Assembly: GCA_034411995.1 (NCBI GenBank) | Contig: DAOUME010000026.1 | Span: 1,090,491 to 1,154,490, forward strand | DNA length: 64,000 nucleotides | DNA from: JAUVXJ01 sp034411995 | GTDB lineage: Bacteria > Chloroflexota > Anaerolineae > UBA7937 > B3-Chlor | Direction of reading: 5' to 3' | Part shown: positions 44,777 through 53,079 of the stretch, piece by piece | Numbering within the stretch: the first letter of the stretch is position 1 | How the letters are laid out: each line of letters starts with the position of its first letter | The notes under the pieces: model-generated | What the model saw: only the letters and a program-made list of their open reading frames with translations | The model's database searches: none | Told to the model about the DNA's origin: nothing | Program-made: the position numbers and the translations under genes

Positions 44777-46117
44777 ATGTCACGCCAGCCGATGCTACGT
44801 CATATTACGTCGCGAATATCGTTCTCAGAAACACTTCGCTGGGGCTTCCTCCTGCTTCTCCCGGCCGCGGTCGTCGGGTCTGTAGCCGCCTGGCCTGGCT
44901 TCAGAACCCTGTCCGCCTTCCGTCTCCTCTACGTCGCGCTGGCCGCCGGCGCTGCTTCCTGGCTGCTGATCAAACGCAGGTTGCCCACAACCCTACGCGT
45001 GACCCCGTTCCTCTGGTTTCTGGCCTTCTGGGTGGCCTGGAGCCTGGTCTCACTGCTGTGGGCAGCGGACAAGGCAGAGGGCATCAGGCACTCCATCTTC
45101 CTGCTGATGATGGTCTCTCTCAGCGGCGGAGCGGTGCTGGCCCTCAACAAAGCCTGGGCTCTGCGGGCGGCGCTCTTCCTTCTGATCCTGGTCTTCGCCA
45201 TGGCTCTGGGAATCGGGTTCCTGGAGATCACCACCGACTTCCGGCTACCGACGTCGGCGCTGGTGGGTCTCCCCGAGCGCTACCAGTGGGCCGCGACGTC
45301 CTTCTTCTACAACCAGAACGACTTCGCGACCTACATCGCCCTCTGGCTCCCCCTCGTGCTGACGGTCCCCTTCTTCACAAGCCGCACGGTCTACCTGCTG
45401 GCGGCAGCGCTTGGCTCCTTCGCGTCAGCGTTGTGCCTGCTCTACACAGGTTCCAGGGCGAACTTGCTGGCTTTCATACTGATGGTTCCCACTCTTCTAT
45501 TCGCCCTCGCGCTGCGAAAGGGGACCGGCAGCGCACGGTGGCAGTGGGTCCTGGGCGTCGCCCTGATCACCGCCGTAGCCTGTACGATCTATCTGGGCAC
45601 GATGGGGCGCCTGCCGGTACTGCAACCGCCCGAGATCGGGGTCCAGCATTGGCGGTTCGCCACCCTGGAAGCGGAGATGGGCGCTGGTACGGGATCCGGT
45701 GGCACGAGGATGAAACTGCTGAGCGGCGGGCTGGCGGTCACTCTGGACTCCCGACTGTTGGGAGTGGGTCCAGGCAACGCAGAGTACCACCTGCAGCGGA
45801 TCCCAGGTCTGGAGACGGTATACAACCTCCACAACTGGTGGCTGGAGGTGCTGGTCACCGGCGGCCTGTTCGTTTTCGTCGGCTACCTGATCTTCTTCGC
45901 TGGCCTGCTGTACGCTCTCTTCCGGGTAGCGACCAGAAGTCCCAACGGATTGCTGGCCTTCATGGCCACGGCCCTTTTCGCCGCGCTGATCGGGTACACC
46001 ATCGGAGCACTTGCGCCCAGCAGCGCCATCCATTTCACCCCCATGTGGATCCACTTTGGCCTCGGGCTGGCCACCATCAACCTCTACAGGGATCGACGAG
46101 CCCATGGAAGAGCCTGA
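44777..46117 (+). CDS. O-antigen ligase/polymerase family membrane protein
   Basis: 446 residues from the ATG at 44777; an ATG at 44705 lies inside the hairpin and is less likely. Roughly ten hydrophobic helices. SFFYNQNDFATYIALWLPLVL, LLYTGSRANLLAFILM and the external loop SRLLGVGPGNAEYHL ... NLHNWWLEVLVTGGLFVF are the O-antigen-ligase signatures. It acts on lipid-linked saccharide at the outer membrane face as polymerase or ligase. This is the second protein of the type in the window (see 10662). The GT4 start lies inside its 3' end (14-nt overlap). Confidence 0.87.
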   Translation: MSRQPMLRHITSRISFSETLRWGFLLLLPAAVVGSVAAWPGFRTLSAFRLLYVALAAGAASWLLIKRRLPTTLRVTPFLWFLAFWVAWSLVSLLWAADKAEGIRHSIFLLMMVSLSGGAVLALNKAWALRAALFLLILVFAMALGIGFLEITTDFRLPTSALVGLPERYQWAATSFFYNQNDFATYIALWLPLVLTVPFFTSRTVYLLAAALGSFASALCLLYTGSRANLLAFILMVPTLLFALALRKGTGSARWQWVLGVALITAVACTIYLGTMGRLPVLQPPEIGVQHWRFATLEAEMGAGTGSGGTRMKLLSGGLAVTLDSRLLGVGPGNAEYHLQRIPGLETVYNLHNWWLEVLVTGGLFVFVGYLIFFAGLLYALFRVATRSPNGLLAFMATALFAALIGYTIGALAPSSAIHFTPMWIHFGLGLATINLYRDRRAHGRA

Positions 46118-47309
46118 TCTGGGAGTGCTGCTGGTCTCGCGCCTCTACCCGAGGCCGAGTGATCCCATCCTCGGGATCTTCGTGGAGGAGGAAGCGAGAG
46201 CGGTCGCCAGGCATTGCCGGGTGAGGGTCGTGTCGCCCGTTCCCTGGTTCCCGCCCGCCAAGCTCTTCCCCAGGTGGTACGGATACTCTCAACTTCCTGC
46301 TGAAGAGACCAGAGGTGGCCTGGAGATCTTCAGACCCCGTGCGGTCATGCTCCCGCACAACTTCCTCTTCTCTCTTCTCGGCTTCTCCTTCTATCTCACC
46401 TTACGAAGCTGCCTGCGCCAGGTAGCCGAAGGCTTCGCCATAGACCTGATCCACGCCCACATGGTCTACCCTGACGGCTTCGCAGCCGTTTTGCTGGGCA
46501 GAGCGCTGGCCCGTCCCACCCTCATCACCCTACACGGCGGCGACGTGACGCAATACTTCCAGCACTACTCCGGCCGCAAGCTGGGCCTGTGGGCCATAGC
46601 TCACGCAGACGCCGTGATCGCCGTCAGCAGCAGCCTGCGGAGCAGCGTGGTGCAGGAGTACAGGGCCAGGGGCACGAACATCGAAGTCATCCCCAACGGG
46701 GTGGACGTCACCAGGTTCGCCCCCCTGCCGCGGAGCGAAGCCGCGAAGCCGCTGGGACTCCCGGCTGAAGGACCCCGGATCCTGTACGTGGGAGCAATCA
46801 CGCGGCAGAAGGGTTTGGACTACCTCCTGAGAGGGTTCGCGGCTCTGCTGCCAGAGAGCCACGAACCGGTGCAACTGATCCTGGTCGGCGAGGGGGATTT
46901 CCAACCTCGAGCCAGAGTCCTGGCCCGCGAGCTGGGCATCGACGCCCACGTGGTCTTCGCTGGGAAGAGGCCCAACGACGAGATCCCTCTGTGGATCAAC
47001 GCCTCCGACCTCCTGGTGCTATCCAGTCTCCGCGAGGGCTTCGGTGTGGTGCTCGTCGAGGCGATGGCCTGCGGCAAGCCGGTGGTCGCCACCGCCTGCG
47101 GCGGGCCGGAAGATATCGTGACCCGACAGACCGGCATCCTCGTCCCGCCGGGGGACGAGAAGGCCCTGGCCCGGGCGATGCTAGACGTCCTGCGCGATGG
47201 AGATCGCTTCCGCTCGCCAGACATCCGTCAGTCTGCCCTCGACAATTACGCCTACGACAGGATCGCCAGCCGGATCCTCACCCTGTACAGGCGGACGGTA
47301 CACGGCTAG
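46104..47309 (+). CDS. GT4-type glycosyltransferase
   Basis: 401 residues from the ATG at 46104, which overlaps the upstream ligase gene. VLLVSRLYPRPSDPILGIFVEEEARAVA starts the acceptor half; HAHMVYPDGFAAVLLGRAL, TLHGGDVTQYFQ, VIPNGVDVTRFAP, YVGAITRQKGLDYLLRGFA and SSLREGFGVVLVEAMACGKPVVATACGGPEDIV complete a well-conserved GT4 fold. Similar proteins act in teichuronic-acid and exopolysaccharide assembly. It is the last gene before the promoter at 47403. Confidence 0.9.
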   Translation: MEEPDLGVLLVSRLYPRPSDPILGIFVEEEARAVARHCRVRVVSPVPWFPPAKLFPRWYGYSQLPAEETRGGLEIFRPRAVMLPHNFLFSLLGFSFYLTLRSCLRQVAEGFAIDLIHAHMVYPDGFAAVLLGRALARPTLITLHGGDVTQYFQHYSGRKLGLWAIAHADAVIAVSSSLRSSVVQEYRARGTNIEVIPNGVDVTRFAPLPRSEAAKPLGLPAEGPRILYVGAITRQKGLDYLLRGFAALLPESHEPVQLILVGEGDFQPRARVLARELGIDAHVVFAGKRPNDEIPLWINASDLLVLSSLREGFGVVLVEAMACGKPVVATACGGPEDIVTRQTGILVPPGDEKALARAMLDVLRDGDRFRSPDIRQSALDNYAYDRIASRILTLYRRTVHG

Positions 47310-47402
47310 AGTATCGAAGAAGAAGCCGGAGTGGGGACCGCAGTGCAAGGTGTGCCTCTCTCGGGGCGCTCTTCTTGCGGACCGGCGCTGGAGACACACT
47401 GT

Positions 47403-47431
47403 TTGACAAGCCCAGGGGGCTAATCTACAAT
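47403..47431 (+). promoter_or_regulatory. near-consensus sigma-70 promoter of glycan operon B
   Basis: TTGACA at 47403-47408, 17-nt spacer, TACAAT at 47426-47431. It lies about 63 nt upstream of the small gene at 47494 and fronts a tight run of same-strand genes to 58779. Confidence 0.8.
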
Positions 47432-47493
47432 TGGTGGACGAGCCTCGAGTCCACTCCTGTCCCATCGCCTGAGCCTCTCGATAGGCGCTACCA

Positions 47494-47736
47494 ATGAAGC
47501 GAAAGCTAATCGTCATCCACCCGGACAGGGTCACCTGCCACGCCATCGACCCCTCACTGCATGAGGGGCGATTGCCCTTCGTCACCCCACTGGTCAACAA
47601 CAGTACCGGAGCCAGGCTAGTAGGCGCGAGCTCCATCGCCACGATGCTGGCGGGGGAAGCATCGGTCCTCACCGCCGCTACGGACACCTATGCGGCCGCG
47701 GAAGAAGCCGAGTTGAGAGCTCTCCGATCTCCATGA
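47494..47736 (+). CDS. small protein of unknown function, first gene of operon B
   Basis: 80 residues. I do not recognise the family. There is no transmembrane helix, signal peptide or cysteine motif; the C-terminal third is Ala/Glu-rich and probably helical (AATDTYAAAEEAELRAL). Support for reality: a near-consensus promoter 63 nt upstream, and a stop codon overlapping the flippase start by 4 nt (ATGA), the usual sign of translational coupling. It may be a leader-type or accessory protein. A weak point is the lack of a strong ribosome site before the ATG. Confidence 0.5.
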   Translation: MKRKLIVIHPDRVTCHAIDPSLHEGRLPFVTPLVNNSTGARLVGASSIATMLAGEASVLTAATDTYAAAEEAELRALRSP

Positions 47737-49073
47737 AGGCGGCGACGTTCGCGAAAGACACCGGGATCACGCTGGTAGCCAGGGTGGGCGGGCTGGCCAT
47801 GGCCCTGCTCACCTCCGTCATTCTGGCGCGGGCACTGGGCCCGGACGGCGTCGGGGTCTATACCCTGGCCACGCTGTTTCCTCTGCTCATCCTCACCTTC
47901 GCCAATCTCGGCGTGGGACCGGCCACCGTGTACTACGTCGCTCAGAAGAAGTACTCACTGGCGGAGGCCCTGGGCAACAACGTCATCCTCAGCCTCATCG
48001 TGGGGGCGGCGGCCGCCCTGATGGGGTTGGTCGTCGCCGTCACCCTTCACGACTATCTCTTTCCCACCGTGGCCCTTCCCTATCTCTTGCTCGCCCTGCT
48101 CCTGGTTCCCGTCAACCTCTTCAGCCAGCAGTACATCAACCAGATCCTGCTGGGCGCCCGGCGGATCATGGAGTTCAGTGCGGCGACGGTTCTGAACAGG
48201 CTGCTCCTCCTCTTGCTCGTCGTCCTGCTCGCGGTGACCATCGGTCTGGGCATTGGCGAGGCGATCTGGGCCACTTTCCTGAGCTCCCTCTTCGTCTGCC
48301 TGCTGCTCTACCCCTGGATCAGACGGGTCGCCGGGGGAGTGCGCCTTCGTCTCCACCCGCGTTACCTCCGCGAAACGCTGACCTACGGCCTCCAGGCGCA
48401 TCTGGGTAACATCGTGGGCTTCTTGAACTACCGGGTGGAGGTGTTCCTGCTCGGCGTCTTCCTTCCGGCCAGCGCGGTCGGCTTCTACGCCGTGGCCGTG
48501 GGCCTGGCAGAGAGACTGTGGTTTCTCTCAGAGTCGGCCAGCATCGTCCTCTTCCCCACGGTATCGGCCGAGAAGGACGAACTGGCCAGGAACACGTTCA
48601 CGCCCCTGGTCAGCAGGAGCATTCTCTTGATCACGGCCCTGGGTGCCACCGCCCTGTTCCTGCTGAGCCAGTGGGTGGTGGTCTTTCTTTTCTCCGCCGA
48701 GTATCTACCCACGGTGCGGCTGTTTCGCATCCTCCTGCCAGGGATCGTCTTCCTCAGTGCAGGCCGTATCCTGGCCAACGACATCGCCGGGCGGGGCAAG
48801 CCCCTGCTCAACACCGGAGTGGGGGGCATCGGTATCGTGCTCCAGGTGGCCCTCAACCTGTACTGGATTCCCCAATTCGGCGCCACGGGCGCTGCCTGGG
48901 CCACGACCATCGCCTACGGCCTCACCACGTTGGCCTGGCTATGGCTGTACATGCGGCTGTCCGGCAACACCCTGGCCACGGTAATCATACCACAGACGTC
49001 CGACTGGCACCTCTATCGCCAACTGGGACGCCTGGCCTGGAACAGGTTCCGGGCTCAACTGGGCCATCGCTAG
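47733..49073 (+). CDS. Wzx-type polysaccharide flippase
   Basis: 446 residues, about 12-14 hydrophobic helices. The N-terminus TLVARVGGLAMALLTSVILARALGPDGVGVYTLATLFPLLILTFANLGVGPATVYYVAQKKYSL (read piecewise) is typical of the polysaccharide-transport branch of the MOP superfamily, with GFYAVAVGLAERLWFLSESASIVLFPTVS in the middle. It would move undecaprenyl-linked repeat units to the outer face. It begins the core of operon B and is 7 nt from wbpD. Confidence 0.9.
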   Translation: MKAATFAKDTGITLVARVGGLAMALLTSVILARALGPDGVGVYTLATLFPLLILTFANLGVGPATVYYVAQKKYSLAEALGNNVILSLIVGAAAALMGLVVAVTLHDYLFPTVALPYLLLALLLVPVNLFSQQYINQILLGARRIMEFSAATVLNRLLLLLLVVLLAVTIGLGIGEAIWATFLSSLFVCLLLYPWIRRVAGGVRLRLHPRYLRETLTYGLQAHLGNIVGFLNYRVEVFLLGVFLPASAVGFYAVAVGLAERLWFLSESASIVLFPTVSAEKDELARNTFTPLVSRSILLITALGATALFLLSQWVVVFLFSAEYLPTVRLFRILLPGIVFLSAGRILANDIAGRGKPLLNTGVGGIGIVLQVALNLYWIPQFGATGAAWATTIAYGLTTLAWLWLYMRLSGNTLATVIIPQTSDWHLYRQLGRLAWNRFRAQLGHR

Positions 49074-49080
49074 CACGGGG

Positions 49081-49713
49081 GTGGTGAGCGTGAACGGCAC
49101 TCGGATTCACGAGACGGCAGAGGTATCGGACCAGGCGCACATCGGCGAAGGCACGAGGATCTGGCATCAAGCCCAGGTACGGGAGAACGCCCGGGTCGGC
49201 AACAACTGCGTCATCGGCAAAGGAGTATACATCGACCACGACGTGGTCATAGGTGACAACGTGAAGATCCAGAACGGGGCCTTCATCTACCACGGGGCCA
49301 CGCTGGAGGATGGTGTCTTCATCGGCCCCGGGGCCTGTCTCACCAACGACAAGTACCCCAGGGCCGTGCTGCCCACGGGGGAGCTCAAGAGGGCCGACGA
49401 CTGGCAGGTGGAGCCCATCACCGTCAGGCGTGGTGCCTCGGTGGGGGCACGGGCAGTGGTCCTGCCGGGCGTCCTCGTCGGCAGGTGTGCGATGATCGCC
49501 GCCGGCGCGGTGGTGACCAGAGACGTGCCCGATCACGGCCTGGTGCAAGGGGTCCCCGCCAGACTGGTGGGTTACGTGTGCGCGTGCGGCAGGAAACTGG
49601 CAGAGTCAGGCCAGGAGGACGAGCCGGACCTGAGAACCTGTCCCGTATGCCAGGCCAGCTTCGCCCTCCTCACCGTGGACCTCGACGAGGCAGGACGTGA
49701 TTCCAATCTCTAA
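49081..49713 (+). CDS. wbpD: UDP-2-acetamido-3-amino-2,3-dideoxyglucuronate N-acetyltransferase
   Basis: 210 residues from GTG (two further in-frame GTGs follow within 9 nt). Left-handed beta helix: ETAEVSDQAHIGEGTRIWHQAQVRENARVG and VYIDHDVVIGDNVKIQNGAFIYHGATLEDGVFIGPGACLTNDKYPRA (read piecewise) match WbpD/WlbB. A C-terminal extension holds a zinc-ribbon-like pair, CACGRK and CPVC, often seen in bacterial homologues. Acetylates the 3-amino group made by WbpE. Overlaps wbpE by 17 nt. Confidence 0.9.
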   Translation: MVSVNGTRIHETAEVSDQAHIGEGTRIWHQAQVRENARVGNNCVIGKGVYIDHDVVIGDNVKIQNGAFIYHGATLEDGVFIGPGACLTNDKYPRAVLPTGELKRADDWQVEPITVRRGASVGARAVVLPGVLVGRCAMIAAGAVVTRDVPDHGLVQGVPARLVGYVCACGRKLAESGQEDEPDLRTCPVCQASFALLTVDLDEAGRDSNL

Positions 49714-50761
49714 GCCGTTAATCGGCGAGGAAGAGATAGCAGCGGTCATCTCGGTCCTGGAGTCAGGCCAGCTCGCTCAGGGGCCCAGGGTTGCGGAGTT
49801 CGAGGAGCATTTCGCTGCCTTCTGTGGCGTCAGCCACGCCATCGCCACCTCCTCAGGCACGACGGCTCTGGTGGCGGCGCTGCTGGCCCACGGGATCGGG
49901 CCTGGTGACGAGGTCATCACCACCCCGTTCACTTTCGTCGCCTCCGCCAACTCCATCCTGGCCACCGGAGCCAGGCCTGTCTTCACGGACATCGACGCTG
50001 AGTCCTACAACATCGCTCCCGACCTGCTCGCGGCCAAGATCACCTCCCGCACCAGGGCCATCCTGCCCGTTCACCTCTACGGCTACCCCTGCGACATGGA
50101 CTCCATCATGGAGATCGCCGAGAGCCACGGACTGGCGGTGGTCGAGGACGCGTGTCAGGCCCACGGGGCCGCCATCCGGGGCCAGAAAGTGGGCAGCTTT
50201 GGCACCGGATGCTTCTCCTTCTACCCCAGCAAGAACATGACCACCGCCGAGGGGGGCATGATCACCACCGACGACGACGAGATAGCGGAGCGGACCCGGT
50301 TGATCCGCAACCACGGCCAGAGCGAGACCTACCATCACGTAGCGCCGGGCTACAACTTCAGGATGACCGAGCTACAGGCCGCTCTGGGATTGGTTCAACT
50401 GGAGAGACTGCCCGAGTGGACCCGGAAGCGTATAGAGAACGCCTCCTACCTTTCCGCACGGCTCTCCAACGTCGTCACCCCTCAGGTGAGAGAGGGGTAC
50501 CTGCACGTCTACCATCAGTATACAGTGTGGGTGGAGGGCGATCGCGACGGGGCGTTGGAGAGGCTGGCGGAGGCGGGCATCGGTGCCAGAGTCTACTATC
50601 CCCTGCCAGTTCATCAACAGCCCTTCTATCGCCGCCTGGGGTACGAGGATGCGCTGCCCGTGGCCGAGAGGATGAGCCAGCAGGTGCTCTCTCTGCCGGT
50701 ACATCCCTCTCTCACCGAGGAAGACCTGGACAGGATAGTGAGCGAGGTGGCCAGACTGTGA
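49697..50761 (+). CDS. wbpE: UDP-2-acetamido-2-deoxy-ribo-hexuluronate aminotransferase
   Basis: 354 residues from GTG. DegT-type aminotransferase with PLP Lys179 in SFYPSKNMTTAEGG. PISKPLIGEEEIAAVISVLESGQLAQGPRVAEFE (piecewise) and VEDACQAHGAA are characteristic of the WbpE/WlbC group. It converts the 3-keto sugar from WbpB to the 3-amino sugar with glutamate. Overlaps both neighbours (17 nt with wbpD, 4 nt with wbpB). Confidence 0.9.
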   Translation: MIPISKPLIGEEEIAAVISVLESGQLAQGPRVAEFEEHFAAFCGVSHAIATSSGTTALVAALLAHGIGPGDEVITTPFTFVASANSILATGARPVFTDIDAESYNIAPDLLAAKITSRTRAILPVHLYGYPCDMDSIMEIAESHGLAVVEDACQAHGAAIRGQKVGSFGTGCFSFYPSKNMTTAEGGMITTDDDEIAERTRLIRNHGQSETYHHVAPGYNFRMTELQAALGLVQLERLPEWTRKRIENASYLSARLSNVVTPQVREGYLHVYHQYTVWVEGDRDGALERLAEAGIGARVYYPLPVHQQPFYRRLGYEDALPVAERMSQQVLSLPVHPSLTEEDLDRIVSEVARL

Positions 50762-51750
50762 TCAAAGCAGCGGTGATCGGCGTCGGCTCCATGGGCGTGA
50801 ACCACGCCCGTATCTACGATGCACTGGACGGCGTGGACCTGGTAGGGGTCTGCGATGCGGACGCCGAGCAGGCCAGCACGGTGGCCGCTCGATACAGGAC
50901 CAGGTGGTACAGCGACCATACGGCCCTGCTGGACGAGGAGAGGCCCGACGTGGTATCAGTCGTCGTGCCCACCGGCCTCCATCACCAGGTGGCGCTGGAC
51001 GTCATCGAGAGGGGGATGCACCTGCTGGTGGAGAAACCCATCGCCGACACCGTGCCCAACGCTCAGGAGATCATCGAGCGAGCCCGGGCCAGGGGCGTCC
51101 GGCTGATGGTGGGGCACGTCGAGCGCTTCAACCCCGCCGTTAGAGAGCTGAGGCGTCGGCTGGAAGATGGTCAGCTAGGCAGGATGTTCCTGATCCATGC
51201 CCGCCGCCTTGGTCCTTTCCCCCACCGGGTGCGGGACGTGGGCGTGGTCATCGACCTGGCGACCCACGACCTGGACGTGATGTGCCATCTCACCGGCGCG
51301 GGGGTGGTGCGGGTCTACGCCGAGACCGAGCAGGAGATCCACACCCTTCACGAGGACTCGCTCTCCGGCCTGTTGAGATTCGACAACGGGGTGGTGGGCG
51401 TCCTGGACGTCAACTGGTTGACCCCCACCAAGGTCAGGGAACTGTACGTCACCGGCGAGAAAGGCATGTTCGTGGTCAACTACCTCACCCAGGACCTGTA
51501 CCTCTACGAGAACGAATACGTGGGCAGTGACTGGGACCGGCTGGGCATGCTCAAGGGCGTCGGCGAAGGCAACATGATCAAGCTGAGGATCGGCAAGAAA
51601 GAACCCCTGCAGGCAGAGCTGGAAGCGTTCGTGAGGTCGGCGGAAGAGGGCGGAGAGCCACCGGTGACCGGAGAGGACGGGCTGAGAGCCCTGAGTCTGG
51701 CCCAGGCCATGGTCGAGTCGGGGCGTCAGCACAGGACAGTGGAACTCTGA
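50758..51750 (+). CDS. wbpB: UDP-GlcNAcA 3-dehydrogenase (Gfo/Idh/MocA family)
   Basis: 330 residues from the GTG at 50758, which overlaps the wbpE stop; the longer open frame upstream is a shadow of wbpE. AAVIGVGSMGVNHARIY binds NAD; HLLVEKPIADTV carries the family EKP motif with the catalytic lysine; GHVERFNPAVRELRRRL and DLATHDLDVM are typical of WbpB/WlbA. It oxidises C3 of UDP-GlcNAcA, using NAD. Order wbpD-E-B-A-I supports the assignment over other MocA oxidoreductases. Confidence 0.88.
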   Translation: MIKAAVIGVGSMGVNHARIYDALDGVDLVGVCDADAEQASTVAARYRTRWYSDHTALLDEERPDVVSVVVPTGLHHQVALDVIERGMHLLVEKPIADTVPNAQEIIERARARGVRLMVGHVERFNPAVRELRRRLEDGQLGRMFLIHARRLGPFPHRVRDVGVVIDLATHDLDVMCHLTGAGVVRVYAETEQEIHTLHEDSLSGLLRFDNGVVGVLDVNWLTPTKVRELYVTGEKGMFVVNYLTQDLYLYENEYVGSDWDRLGMLKGVGEGNMIKLRIGKKEPLQAELEAFVRSAEEGGEPPVTGEDGLRALSLAQAMVESGRQHRTVEL

Positions 51751-51753
51751 ATC

Positions 51754-53070
51754 ATGGAGAACCCGGCAGAGCGTATCCGCCAGAAGAGAGCCACGGTGGC
51801 GGTGATCGGCCTGGGATACGTGGGCCTGCCCGTAGCCTGTACTCTGGCGCAGGCGGGATTCAACGTGCTGGGGATCGAGAGGGACCCAGCGAAGGCGGCA
51901 GACATCGATGAGGGGATCTGCCCCATCGGCGGCGATGAGCCGGGGCTGGCTGACCTGCTGGCCGGGGTTCTGGACTCTGGCCGGCTGAAGGTGAGTACCG
52001 ACCACCGCGAGTGCCGGGAGGCCGACGTGATCCTCATCGCTGTGGAGACCCCGGTGGATACCCGTTCCAAAGCCCCCACCTACGAAGCCCTGAGAGGGGC
52101 CTTGAGCGCCCTGGGACCCCATCTCCAGCCTGGAGCGCTGGTGATCGTAGAATCCACCATCGCCCCGGGGACCATGGAGGGAGTCGTCAGACCTGTACTG
52201 GAAGAGACTTCGGGCCTCAAAGCCGACAGAGACTTCTACCTGGCGTTCTGTCCCGAGCGGGTCATGCCCGGCAAGCTGCTCGCCAATCTGAGGAGCTGCG
52301 ACAGAGTGATCGGCGGCACGACGCCTGAGGCTGCCGAGGTGGCACGGGAACTGTATCGCCACTTCGTGTTGGCCGACCTGGACCTCACCGACACCCTGAC
52401 GGCGGAGCTGGTGAAGGCCACGGAGAACACCTATCGGGACGTGCAGATCGCCTTCGCCAACGAGATCGCACTGCTCTGCGAGAACGTCGGCGCCAACGTC
52501 CACCAGGTGCGCGAGCTGGTGAACAAGTCTCCGTTCAGAGACATGCACGTCCCTGGTGCCGGCGTGGGCGGACACTGTATTCCCAAAGATCCGTGGCTCC
52601 TGCTGCACGGCACGCAGGGCCAGGTCCAGGCCAGGCTCGTTCCCACTGCCCGAAGCATCAACGACAGCATGCCTCTCCACGTGGCCGAGCTGGCCCGGGA
52701 GGGCCTGGCCGCCTCAGGCAGAGAGCTCGGAGGAGCGAAAGTGACGGTCCTGGGGTACGCCTACCTGGAGAACACGTCTGATGCGCGCAACTCCCCCACC
52801 ATACCCCTGGTGCAGAGCCTGCGGGAGAGCGGAGCGACCGTCACCATCCACGACCCACACTTCGTGGAGTACGACCTCGATCTCCAGAAGGCGATCTCGG
52901 GCAGCGATTGCGTGATCCTCATGGTGGCTCACCACGAGTACCGAGCCCTCGACCTGGCCGATCTGAGAGCCTGGGTTTCCACCCCCGTGCTCATCGACGG
53001 ACGGAACGTGTGGGACAAGAGCAAGGCCCGCGCCCTGGGGTTCGTGTACGCCGGCGTGGGTAACCGCTGA
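51754..53070 (+). CDS. wbpA: UDP-N-acetylglucosamine 6-dehydrogenase
   Basis: 438 residues. UDP-sugar dehydrogenase: VAVIGLGYVGLPVACTLAQAG (15-35), ESTIAPGTMEGVV, FCPERVMPGKLL, Lys221 in AELVKATENTYRDV and catalytic Cys275 in GGHCIPKDPW. The C-terminal UDP-binding domain follows (TVLGYAYLENTSDARNSPT). It converts UDP-GlcNAc to UDP-GlcNAcA by two NAD-dependent oxidations. UDP-ManNAc dehydrogenase (WecC) is the main alternative; the wbpB/E/D neighbours favour WbpA. Confidence 0.88.
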   Translation: MENPAERIRQKRATVAVIGLGYVGLPVACTLAQAGFNVLGIERDPAKAADIDEGICPIGGDEPGLADLLAGVLDSGRLKVSTDHRECREADVILIAVETPVDTRSKAPTYEALRGALSALGPHLQPGALVIVESTIAPGTMEGVVRPVLEETSGLKADRDFYLAFCPERVMPGKLLANLRSCDRVIGGTTPEAAEVARELYRHFVLADLDLTDTLTAELVKATENTYRDVQIAFANEIALLCENVGANVHQVRELVNKSPFRDMHVPGAGVGGHCIPKDPWLLLHGTQGQVQARLVPTARSINDSMPLHVAELAREGLAASGRELGGAKVTVLGYAYLENTSDARNSPTIPLVQSLRESGATVTIHDPHFVEYDLDLQKAISGSDCVILMVAHHEYRALDLADLRAWVSTPVLIDGRNVWDKSKARALGFVYAGVGNR

Positions 53071-53079
53071 GTCTCTACC

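Noticed and set aside
50152..50757. N-terminal extension of the WbpB frame
   Set aside because: It is an out-of-frame reading of wbpE; the dehydrogenase begins exactly at the GTG overlapping the wbpE stop.
51175..52680. 501-codon open frame on the minus strand across wbpB/wbpA
   Set aside because: It lies opposite two well-conserved genes, reads His/Gln/Gly-rich residues with no domain, and is a G+C-driven antisense shadow.
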